Shown in pieces: positions 1 through 10,225 of a stretch of DNA of 64,000 bases (the first letter of the stretch is position 1; the number at the start of each line of letters is the position of its first letter). A program made the translations under genes and the position numbers. Source of the DNA: Sinotaia quadrata (taxonomy: Eukaryota > Mollusca > Gastropoda > Architaenioglossa > Viviparidae); NCBI GenBank assembly GCA_028829895.1, contig CM054183.1, forward strand, positions 20,631,975 to 20,695,974, read 5' to 3'. The notes under the pieces were generated by a model that made no database searches, was not told where the DNA came from, and saw only the letters and a program-made list of their open reading frames with translations.

Positions 1-110
1 GTATGTTCTTTTCATTGCTTATAGCTTGTAGCATTCGTATGTTCTTTTCATTGCTTATAGCTTGTAGCATTCGTATGTTCATTTCATTGCTTATAGCTTG
101 TAGCATTCGT
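1..110. repeat. 36-bp minisatellite, 3 copies, cut by window edge
   Basis: Three head-to-tail 36-bp units begin at 1, 37 and 73 and differ by one base (ttc versus atc after gtatg). The array probably continues to the left of the window. A C-rich run follows at 113-130. Confidence 0.93.
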
Positions 111-130
111 ACTCCCTCCCCCCCCCCCCC

Positions 131-1607
131 ACTATAGTACCATTTCAATCGAGTATCTCCGCTGAATGGAGTTATTTAGCAGGTGAATTGGGGGGTAAAA
201 TTGCTTGTGATTATCATCGGTTTCTTACTTTTCATTTTTATAACTCTTACTCCAAACCTGTTTCTGTTCAAAGATATACTTTCAGCATCGACGCGCCAAG
301 TTTAACCCGGCAGAAACAGAGTGACATCTGTCCTTGTCACCTGACTGCATTTAGTCGAGGACTAGTTTGAGTCGACTGCTAATTTGCAGACAAGCGCGCG
401 AACCGTGACCTATAGTTATCGTCGTCCACACCTGTCGTACTTGCATTTTCCATTGGATTGACACATCCAACAAGATGAAAGAGGTCATTATTATGCGTTA
501 TATTTCTAGGTTACTGCTGGGTAATGAGTTCTAATCAAATTTGATACCCGCTTTTTTTTATTTTATCATAATATCTCTCTTCAGTACTATGTTGACAGTT
601 ATTAGTGCTCATGTGTGTGTTTGTGTTATTGGAGCTGAACAGAATCGTACCCGAATAGACCTGATGAATGAAATGTATGTAACTTACGGTCACCTGATAA
701 AGGACACTTAATGTGACATAGAAATATTTTCACAAGTACTTTATTTCAGAATGTCCTTAATACTTTTACCTTAAATGACGCCTTTAAAATTGAAGGCCAA
801 ATGGTAATTTCGTTCGCAGCAGTAAAGTTATTATATACTCTTGAATATTTTACAGCTACTAGCATAAAGCATAAACATATAATCGAAAGCGTTTTATACG
901 TAATAATAATGCTTAGTTTAGAGTGTTTTTATTTGTTGTTGTTGTTTGTTTGGGTTGGTTTCTTAAGAGCTTGTTAAAAGCATTGTAGACCAGTTTTATA
1001 ATTGTTTAGCGTTTTGTTTGGGTTCTCTCCTCGTAAGTTGCTGTTTTGTGTGAATCGTTTTGGTTAGTTCCTCGTAATCTCGTAAAAAACGACGACTAGT
1101 GTTATTAGAGTTACAACTATTTAATTTCGTTTTGATGGGCTCCTCGTAACATCGTAAAAACATTACGACTCGTGCTTAGGTTATTTAGTGTTTCTTTTTG
1201 AATGGTTCCTTGTAATCCAGTACAGAAGCATTTAATGCTAACCGTGCTTTATTTCCTTTTTTTCTTTTTTTTTAACAGTGACATTACAACTGGATTGTTA
1301 TTGCGACTAATAATCATACTAGAATTGAAATTGTGTTTTTGTTTTGGGGCAATAAATAAAACGCGAGAATTGATTTCCTCCACCCTCCCTTCCCTCCTCC
1401 GCGTTCTGCTATTTCTTAGTTGACTATTCACTGCACCGTATTATTTTGGTTTAATCTGTCTTGTATGTGAATCCAATCTCACAATGATTTTAAAAAAATT
1501 CTTTTATACGTATTAAACAGTGAGATTGTATATAACAAGTCTTGCACTCTCATTGTTCTGCGAAAGTTTCATTCTTTACTGTTCGTCAGAAACAGAGTTT
1601 TATTAGC

Positions 1608-1610
<3 letters not shown>
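131..1610. other. Non-coding stretch, no gene seen
   Basis: Short ORFs here lack protein-like composition. A loosely repeated theme of gttcctcgtaa/cgtaaaaa words recurs at about 1020-1210, possibly a very degenerate array with units of about 60-70 bp. No RNA gene or mobile element was recognised. Confidence 0.5.

Positions 1611-1680
<70 letters not shown>
1611..1680. repeat. Compound (AC)n-(GC)n microsatellite
   Basis: A pure AC run to about 1666 passes directly into GC dinucleotides to 1680. Alternating purine-pyrimidine of both kinds is a classical Z-DNA-prone composition. Interrupted CA-rich sequence continues to about 1790. Confidence 0.97.
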
Positions 1681-2082
1681 GTACGCATGCACGCACAACA
1701 CAAACTCATTGACATATTCAACGCACTGACAAGTACACATACATACACACCACACACATTCACTCGCTGAAACGCACATGCACACCCAGAAAGATACCCC
1801 CCGGGACGGGTTTGTAAACCTAAAGCGTACCTGTAATCCACACCATTAATTGTTCATAAGAAAAACAGTAACAATTTTCACCACACCCACTACTTGTAAA
1901 AGTTATCACACGTTATCAGCAAATGCAGAATAGATATATAAAAAGTAATGAACGGTGGCTAAGTATTGGAATGAATAAATAATCATTTCTCATTACGATT
2001 TCAAGCAGACAGTGGTCATTAAATATCTTCGAAATTTTTATGGAAACTGATCTTTAATGAGAGGAATGGATGATGCAATACA

Positions 2083-2491
2083 AGTTACATATTGTGTACT
2101 TGTGAGACCTTTATATATTTATGGTGGTTGTTGTCTGCATGCCATTGTAGAGTTACATATTGTGTACTTGTGAGACCTTTATATATTTGTGGTGGTTGTT
2201 GTCTGCATGCCATTGTAGAGTTACATATTGTGTACTTGTGAGACCTTTATATATTTATGGTGGTTGTTGTCTGCATGCCATTGTAGAGTTACATATTGTG
2301 TACTTGTGAGACCTTTATATATTTGTGGTGGTTGTTGTCTGCATGCCATTGTAGAGTTACATATTGTGTACTTGTGAGACCTTTATATATTTATGGTGAT
2401 TGTTGTCTGCATGCCATTGTAGAGTTACATATTGTGTACTTGTGAGACCTTTATATATTTGTGGTGGTTGTTGTCTGCATGCCATTGTAGA
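2083..2491. repeat. 68-bp minisatellite, 6 copies with alternating variants
   Basis: Units start at 2083, 2151, 2219, 2287, 2355 and 2423, exactly 68 bp apart. Units 1, 3 and 5 carry atttatggtg while units 2, 4 and 6 carry atttgtggtg, so the array reads as three 136-bp dimers. Unit 5 has one further private change (ggtgat). Confidence 0.96.
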
Positions 2492-2628
2492 AAAGAAACA
2501 AATATGTTCGTGATGAGTTCGCTATACGAATTCCTTTCTGCGATAGATCACTTAGCAGCAATTTCATTACGGTTAAAACGTCGCCTTTAGAAGTGAATAC
2601 TCGTATGAGGGACACCACAATTTCAGTC

Positions 2629-2825
2629 GTCATCATTTTCATCATCAGACTTCAAAACCATAATAATAATAATCTTCATCTGGTACCATCATCAACGTCG
2701 GCGTCTGGTATCAATGTCACCTTAATCTTCATGGGGCATCATCATCATCGCCGTCGACCTCTGACATAAAAATAATCATAATAATCATCTTTATCTGACA
2801 TCACGATCATCATCGTCATCCTTGT
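2629..2825. repeat. Cryptically simple ATC/ATA-rich stretch
   Basis: Imperfect runs of atc, cat and aat trinucleotides, with interspersed ctggtacc/ctgacatc words at intervals of about 55-65 bp, suggest an old degenerate array built on a trinucleotide theme. Confidence 0.6.
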
Positions 2826-3220
2826 AGTCATTCAAAAGTAAAATTCATGTAAATGATCGCATTTGACTTATTTTTACTCTTTCCTCCCACACCCATAACT
2901 TTTGGAACTTCTGGGGTGGCTCGCGGACCACCGGATTCGAGTAATAATTTAATAATGATCTTCATGTAAATTTAATGTTAACATCTGCAGCTTTGGCCAT
3001 GAATGAAGTGGTCAGGTTTCGAAGTCTTAGGTGTCCCTTTGCACACAAGCTTTATGGACATTGAGTTTCCTGCAGATCACCCAGTTCCACCACTCATTTG
3101 CAATAATAACTATAACAATAAGTTTTAATCATAATAAAAGTAATACTTTTTCCAATAACAATACTTTTATATAAAATACACCATGAAAACAAGTTAAAAT
3201 ACTGACTTTGAATTAAACAG

Positions 3221-3515
3221 CTGGGCAGTATAGTTGTCAGCCAGTCCAAAAAGACCACAGCGGTCCTCGCTGTCGCTATACTAGACGACAGAATCGAAAA
3301 GGTTAATAAGTGGGAAATGTCTGAAAAATACCAGGCTCTTAGATGAGGCATGTAGAATGTAAGAGTGGAAGTAATACCATTAGTAATAGGGGCACTAGGA
3401 AAATAACTTAAAAGTTACCTGATCAAACTCTCAGGAACAGCAGACCTGTCCTGGGAAGTGTCCACATACTTCGTAAGCCTTGAATCTCCCAGAATCTTGG
3501 TAGGATTCCGACATG
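3221..3515 (+). pseudogene. Decayed non-LTR retrotransposon pol C-terminal end
   Basis: Translation from 3221 in one frame gives a run with the features of a retrotransposon pol tail: IVV followed by an AVLAVAILDDRI segment, then an EKYQALR stretch, then NVRVEVIPLVIGALG. Two in-frame stops interrupt it (within the segment about 3343-3356) and a frame change follows near 3410. The very end (about 3453-3515) still reads VHILRKP in a shifted frame, as at the end of related elements. The order of blocks matches the better preserved remnant at 31160-32095. This is the restriction-enzyme-like endonuclease region found at the C-terminus of R2/NeSL-type elements, although the PD of the active site is lost here. 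It is a 5'-truncated dead copy. Confidence 0.7.
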
Positions 3516-3545
3516 GAAGTTCGCATCAAACTAATCAAGTCGTCA

Positions 3546-3600
3546 AATGGATCATTAATCTTGAAATGGGTCACTAATCGTGAAGTGGATCATTAATAAA
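3546..3600. repeat. Short degenerate ~22-bp repeat
   Basis: About three imperfect units of a (g)gatcattaatcttgaaat-type sequence follow the retrotransposon remnant, possibly as its 3' simple tail. Confidence 0.55.
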
Positions 3601-3736
3601 GAATAGATTGTGAAACAAATCTTCATGGTACACTTTGTTTATTTTTATTTTTTGTTGTTTAGAGATATCTTTATTGACTGTTTTAAAATATTACACAACT
3701 CTTGATAGAAAAGAAGATTGTGCACCCAATCCATAC

Positions 3737-3738
<2 letters not shown>

Positions 3739-3806
<68 letters not shown>
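3739..3806. repeat. (CT)n-(CA)n microsatellite
   Basis: CT dinucleotides run to about 3797 and switch to CA. Polypurine on the other strand. Confidence 0.97.
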
Positions 3807-4704
3807 AACAAGCACACAGTGATGGAAATTTTGATCTCCCCTATCTGAATCACTTTCCTCTTAAAAAAATAAAAATAAAAATCGAAAGCAAATCCGTCAT
3901 TTAAACTAAACAAGTTGGGATATCTCCTCTTAGAAGAACTCTGAAAGTGGTACAGAAGGAGAGGTGGAGAGAGAAAGAGAATGGTGGTGGGGGGTAAAGT
4001 GGAAAGAAGATGTAAATTGTTTGTATTTCAAGCCCAGATAACCCCAGCGCTCATTTCGTGAAAAACTTGGACGTTCGTAGGTCTGTAACATTTCCCGCAC
4101 TGTGGTACCTCTTGAGGCAGGCGCTCCTAGACGTCCCGATCCAAATGGTCAGACTTTGATGTTCGCTGCAAACAAGTCATCTTCATATTGCCATAGGTGT
4201 GCCATGTTGGCACGCAGACTTATTGTGAAATAATTGACACACAGGTGATTAAAGAAAACAACATAAAACGCATTTTGATGAATAACAGCGTCATGTGCAG
4301 AAAATCCCACTTGAGACCAGGAAATGTTCGAATGAACCGAGTGTCTTAAAAAAAAAAATTCATGGAACTAACTACCAACGGTTTGCTTATTAGAGACCTA
4401 GTGATTATGTACTTGAACTAGGTGACCAGAACTTTTCACAGTGCTAACAAGTATGATTAGTTCTTCGAACCTTCTTGACAAAATTTGTATGCATAGATTT
4501 CTCTGGCACTTGCCTCCCCCCACCCCTCACATTAAAAGCATCTGCTGCACGGAGTGTTTCACGTGATTCAATTCCGTATTTGGTCATGTCACGTCACGTT
4601 TGCCTTACCCGTCACATCGCATCGCTTTCAGGTCCACTCAGATCCAGCCCTCGTTAGCAAATTTCTTGTTCACTTTGTGCCATAATCAAATACTGCACGC
4701 TCGT
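3807..4704. other. Non-coding stretch, nothing recognised
   Basis: No protein-like ORF, no RNA gene and no clear tandem array. It contains a purine-rich segment near 3955-4015. Confidence 0.5.

Positions 4705-4760
<56 letters not shown>
4705..4760. repeat. (AC)n microsatellite
   Basis: An uninterrupted AC run of about 28 units. Confidence 0.97.
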
Positions 4761-4765
<5 letters not shown>

Positions 4766-5398
4766 AGCTACTTAAGTTGCTTGCTTGTACTCTTATTCTG
4801 GTTATGGATGAATGAATTTTTGCAAGGTCATCTTGGAGTAGAATTAAAATATAGATCTTACTTGCGTTGATGTCAGGGTTGCGGCAGAATTTTGCGAAGG
4901 ATGTTATGCAATCTAGCAGCTGACTTTATTACATTACATCATGTTAAACTGCAGCTACAACTGTCCCTATCTCATGTTTTTACTTCGTTTTCAAGGAAAC
5001 ATTTGGAATTTCCATCCCCCACTCCCACCCCTCACGCCTAACTCTTCCCTTCCTTTAACCTGATAGTGGAAACAAATGTCGCACTTAAAAGAGATGCTTT
5101 AATTTCCCCATGCTGGGTTCCGGTAAAAGACGATCAAAGTATTAATTTTAGATTATTATACAATCTTTTTAAAATGATTACTTTGAATTGAGTTTTCCGC
5201 TTGCAATCTTTCAATATATTTCTTGAAATTTATTTGACTCAGGAAAATTTTTAGATAGCACCCGATGATTTATTGAGGAGTTTACCACTAACACCCCCCA
5301 AAAAACAAAACAAAAACAAAAACAACAAAAATCCATTAGACCGTAATTGTTTCCTTATGAATAGATTTTCAACATCAAAGCCCTAACGGATCGCTGTT

Positions 5399-5722
5399 CG
5401 TAAGTGTAAAAAGTGGAATAGTAGCGAGAAGACTATTGGCTTACTATTATTTGTTTTTCATCCGTATGTGTAAAAAGTGGAATAGTAGCGAGAAGACTAT
5501 TGGCTTACTATTATTTGTTTTTCATTCGTATGTGTAAAAAGTGGAATAGTAGCGAGAAGACTATTGGCTTACTATTATTTGTTTTTCATTCGTATGTGTA
5601 AAAAGTGGAATAGTAGCGAGAAGACTATTGGCTTACTATTATTTGTTTTTCATTCGTATGTGTAAAAAGTGGAATAGTAGCGAGAAGACTATTGGCTTAC
5701 TATTATTTGTTTTTCATCCGTA
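5399..5722. repeat. 64-bp minisatellite, 5 copies
   Basis: The word gtgtaaaaagtggaatag recurs at 5404, 5468, 5532, 5596 and 5660, exactly 64 bp apart. The units are nearly identical, with the first (taagtg) and the ends (catccgta versus cattcgta) the only variants seen. Confidence 0.96.
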
Positions 5723-6119
5723 CTATAATACTTCTCATAAGCTGTCCAACTTGTAACGATGGGTCTTAAAGATAGGTCTTGGATGTTTTAGCGTCAGACA
5801 TTAACCTTACTTTATATACCCTTCCTGTCAGTTATCTTTGAATATTGTATATTTATACGTAAGCATCCTTTTTTCTTTGTAATTTCACGCGCGCTGAATC
5901 GCTTCTGATATAAAGCTAATTTAAGGGCATTTTCGCTATGAAACGAACTTATTCACATAGCAGTTGTAATGAAAAGTATTTTCGATTCTGGTTATAATTG
6001 TGTACCTCCTTGTTTGTATTATCCTGTGACATTGCAAACTTCCAAAATTGTTTACCACTCAAACTTTGCCTAGTGAATCATTCTGTTTAAAAGCGGCATC
6101 TATTTCCGCCTCGGTCATT

Positions 6120-6217
6120 AATGTTCCTTTTGTGATAGATGAAGGTTAGGGTACACCACTCTCGTTTAATGTTCACTTTTGTGATTGATGCAAGTTAGGG
6201 CACACCACTCTCGTTTA
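6120..6217. repeat. 49-bp tandem duplication
   Basis: Two imperfect copies of a unit containing tttgtgat..gatg.a.gttaggg and acaccactctcgttta lie 49 bp apart. A third partial start (gttcacgtttg) follows. Confidence 0.88.
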
Positions 6218-6321
6218 AAGTTCACGTTTGCAGGGTTTTAATATTCAGTCCGATGACAATGCTATTTTCACTTAAATTTGGATTGCTTCAAAAATATGTG
6301 GATGTGACTGTCCTCAATTAT

Positions 6322-6350
6322 GTGACGTGTTTGGTGAGTATTGCGTCTTT

Positions 6351-6419
<69 letters not shown>

Positions 6420-6458
6420 AAATATGTGACCTGCTTTGGTGAGCATTGCGCCTTTAAC
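6322..6458. repeat. (AC)n flanked by two copies of a ~35-bp sequence
   Basis: A pure AC run at 6354-6417 sits between imperfect direct copies of tgtgac.tg.tttggtgag.attgcg.ctttaa. The second copy also runs straight into a short ACACAC, so the unit looks like flank plus AC tract, duplicated with one tract greatly expanded. Confidence 0.9.
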
Positions 6459-6604
6459 ACACACAGAGGGCAAGCTGTTGAAACATGGACTGGTTGTGTT
6501 TTTTTCTCTCTGCATTTGAAACAACTGTCGATTCCCCAATCAGCAAAAGGTTGTTTATTCACGCACACCTGCGCGCACTAAAATTTTTTATTACACATTG
6601 TCCG

Positions 6605-6820
6605 TGATGTAAAGAATATGAGAGGTTGCCTGACCTATTTAATAGACTGATGTAAAGAATATGAGAGTTTGCCTAACCTATTTAATAGACTGATGTAAAG
6701 AATATGAGAGGTTGCCTAACCTATTTAATAGACTGATGTAAAGAATATGAGAGGTTGCCTAACCTATTTAATAGACTGATGTAAAGAATATGAGAGGTTG
6801 CCTAACCTATTTAATAGACT
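6605..6820. repeat. 43-bp minisatellite, 5 copies
   Basis: tgatgtaaagaatatgag recurs at 6605, 6648, 6691, 6734 and 6777. The units differ at one or two sites only. Confidence 0.96.
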
Positions 6821-7051
6821 GCTTGCAAGCATCCAAGGTCGTGGTCAGCGGAAGTCAGACAAATGACGGACCTAAGACATACTTGTGCTGGACATCGTAA
6901 CATCGCCACTAAATGTCGATAAAATTCTTATTTCTGGTGTTTCTTTTTATTATTTTCTGAGAACTAGGTTTCCAGAACATGTTCTGCTTAGGGAGTTTTG
7001 TTTTTTTACTGGATTTATGAGATGATTTGGTCGACGCGCGCACGCCACTAG

Positions 7052-7117
7052 CTCGCTCACTCACTCACTCACTCACTCACTCACTCACTCACTCACTCAC
7101 ACACACACGCACGCACG

Positions 7118-7184
<67 letters not shown>
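7052..7184. repeat. Compound (TCAC)n-(CGCA)n-(AC)n microsatellite
   Basis: About twelve TCAC tetranucleotides lead into a few CGCA units and then an AC run to 7184, suggesting stepwise growth from one CAC-rich seed. Confidence 0.96.
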
Positions 7185-7187
<3 letters not shown>

Positions 7188-9270
7188 TCCTCCAAATTGT
7201 CAGCACTTTGAAATACCAGCTCTGATTTATGTCATTTATACAGAGATTTTGTGCAGGAGCTAAATGTGAGTGAGATAAACCCACCACCATCTTCACCCTC
7301 TCCTACCTTGCCCTCCTCTGACCCTTAATGTATATATATAATCGGTGCATTAACACGAAGAGTAAAGAACACGGTGGACGTCAACTGGTAGTTAAATGTA
7401 TTTCTTCTTTAATACATTTGCAGCCATACTAAATTCACATCGATTTTGACGTAAGTTTGAGAGTGTCATTGTGGATATTACAATTTCGGTTTTAAAAAAA
7501 AATAGAAAAATACAAACAGTAAAAACAAAATGCATTTAATTCACAGAACAATCCTTAATTTAATGTAAAGTTCGTCAGTCAGTAGTAGTAGTTACACTAC
7601 AACGCGTACAATCAGTGCTTTCAATTAAAGACAAAAAAATAAAAGTATTAAAAAGGTTCACACCAACTAATTACATCGTTATGAATAGCTTTTCAAGCAA
7701 TACTTATAAACTACCATCACATGTATGGAATACTTTGATGAGTTTATTTTTTTAAAATTCTTAATTAATTTTATTTTAATCGAGTACGAAATAAATATTT
7801 ATATGTTCAATTTGACAGACATCATTTATTGAGAAATCTTTGTTGTTGTTCTTGTGGCAGTGTTTTGTTACACAGTACAGTAGATGTGTAGCTCCTTGAC
7901 AACAGTAAGAGTACCACAACAACTAGCGTTACTCTACGAATGTATGCTATTTTGTCGCATTTCCATTGATAGTAATACGCATAAATAGAAATCGGACTGT
8001 TTCGTGAGACCTAAAACACACACACAACCCTTTATAAAGAAAAGTATTGAATACATTGTCCTCTTGTAAAATTCGTGATGTACACATTCTAACGGTCTTT
8101 CTTTAATTCCGTTTTATCTCACATATAGTTTTTAAATGCTGGTACAAAATTTCTTTCAGACTAGAAATTAAATTTAAAAAAATATTTTATATTTAAAAAG
8201 TAGTTAATTATTAATTTCTTATATAATTGAAAGTTTATTTTTTCTTCTTTTCTTTTTAAAAATTACATCTTTATCGAATTTTGATTTTCGAGGCAAGAGG
8301 TGTATGCTCAGAAATGTCAATAATTTCTCTTTTTACGAAAATTAAATGCACTCGAGGATAGGAATGAAACGGACAGCACAACAAGTTGTTTGTCTTAACC
8401 TCTTCTATACTGAATTGTAGTAGGAATGACTTAATTACGTATTCTTCAGCAAAAATAGAAAAGGGTTAATCCGCCTGTTTATTTTTTTTTCTTAAGGTAT
8501 ACATTAACACTTTGCAATAAGGGTCACGTCACGTCACGTCACAACACCAAATATCTGAGTGCAATTTATAAACTGGGTGTCACACAAAACCCAGAGTTGC
8601 TTGAGGACCAGCCATAACTTTATCACACGCAGCGCAATGCCACACACACAAACACACATGCACGCATTTAACTTTCTTTCTTCCCCAAGTTGGAATAAAG
8701 ATGGCTGCAGGTGCCATCAAGAACTGTTGAGTTTTTGTTGTTTTCCCCATATGAACCTAAACAGTTCTGCAACTGAAGCACAAGCTGTCAGTGTCTGATG
8801 AATCAAGATGGGGTTTTTGAATTACTCTACTAATCCAGCCGCTTTCGAACCTCCCCTCCCAGCACTATTTCCTTTTTGAATGGGTGAGACGAAAACCATT
8901 GCCTGGACACTTGGGATAGCACACTTTTGTGCCCAAAGCTACAGTCTCTTCGTCAAAAATACGTTTGCTTGGTTTCAACGCAAAACTTGTCTTCTTCCCC
9001 TCGTATTTAATATAATATACATATATGTTTATTTTTTAAATAAAAACAAACACCCCACTTGTCCTTCAACACAACCCCGCCCTCCACGCACATACATATT
9101 TGCACTACAATTAAGAAAAGTATAATCAGAACTTTAAATTCCAGATGCGTATTGATTGCGTCTTGGAATTCAGATTGGTTCTTCCAAGGATCCGGTAGGC
9201 GACATCAAACCTTGATTTCGACAATCAAAACTCGTTGCCATAGCCAGTAACACGTATATGCTGCAAACTT
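7185..9270. other. AT-rich non-coding stretch, nothing recognised
   Basis: It contains many homopolymer A/T runs, especially 8160-8280, a small TCACG pentamer run at 8523-8543 and no protein-like ORF. No mobile element signature was found. Confidence 0.5.
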
Positions 9271-9271
9271 T

Positions 9272-9455
9272 GTGCACAGTAAGTTTGATGGAAAGCCTAT
9301 TACGCAAAGTAAGTAGGCTGTAGTCCTTGTGCATGGCAAGTTTGATGGAAAACTTATTACGCAAAGTAAGTAGGCTGTAGCCCTTGTGCACGGCAGGTTT
9401 GATGGAAAGCTCGCAAGTAATGTGCACTGTAAGTATGCTATATCCATTGTGCGAT
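9272..9455. repeat. 57-bp minisatellite, about 3 copies
   Basis: Units beginning gtgca at 9272, 9329 and 9386 share caagtttgatggaaa and gcaaagtaagtaggctgtag. The third unit is internally shuffled and the array fades at about 9455. Confidence 0.93.
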
Positions 9456-9769
9456 TACTGCGTTGGTTGGTTTTTGCAGTACTGACCACGTGATCAAGTA
9501 ATTGATTAGTGAAAAGTAGTGTGCTGCTCTGCATATCATCAAAAGTCGTTCTTTTGTGCCCCAGGCTAGACACACGTGACACAGTCCATAGGAGAGAGAA
9601 GCCAGATCTTCTGATGGAATTTGCATATACAAATATTTATCATGCTGGAAAAAATATGGTGTCAGGTTCACAGCTCGTGCATAATAATGAACGTCTACAC
9701 GTGCATCGGTCTTCTTTTTTTTTTTTTTTAAGTGTGAACGTTTTGTTAGAGTTCATTGATTTTCTAAAT

Positions 9770-9775
9770 TTTATT
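9770..9775 (-). promoter_or_regulatory. Possible poly(A) signal for the receptor gene
   Basis: tttatt on the plus strand is AATAAA on the minus strand, about 450 bp downstream of the receptor stop codon. This is a reasonable 3'-UTR length. A six-base match in AT-rich DNA is weak evidence by itself. Confidence 0.35.
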
Positions 9776-10225
9776 GTTGTCTTGAATTGATCAGTACATG
9801 TACTTCATTGATTTCTTTTCTTGGGGGGAGTGGGGAGTAAAGAGACACTTTCTCGTTAGGCAGTTTGTATTGAAGTGTCCCTTGATAACCTGTAGGAGAC
9901 ACACGTTTTCATATTTGCATTCAAATTTTTGAGAATGTGCTCCACCCTCACTCTTGTCCAGTTCCCTCACACTTTTCCTAACACACTTTCTTGTTCCTCC
10001 ACAGATTAATTCATTTATGAGCTCAAACATCCCATCTGAACAACAAGGAAATGCTATCATTTGATGCTTTGTTTTGCCAGTCTTCCCCCTCCTCCCCCCC
10101 CCCCCCACAAAACTTGTTTGAACTGCGTGAAGTACGACCATTTCTGTATCAGGATTTAATCGGCGAGAGTGAAACGCATTTTTCTTCTGAATGTTGGCAA
10201 GACGAGTTGCACAATCCCATCACTT

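Noticed and set aside
1603..1841. ORFs of poly-Cys/Val or poly-Thr/His
   Set aside because: These are translations of the (AC)n tract. The same applies at 6314-6581, 7027-7296, 35796-36095, 42373-42587 and 44684-44919.
2083..2491. CRISPR array
   Set aside because: Here, as in all other arrays, units are contiguous with no unique spacers between repeats, and the DNA is eukaryotic. These are minisatellites.
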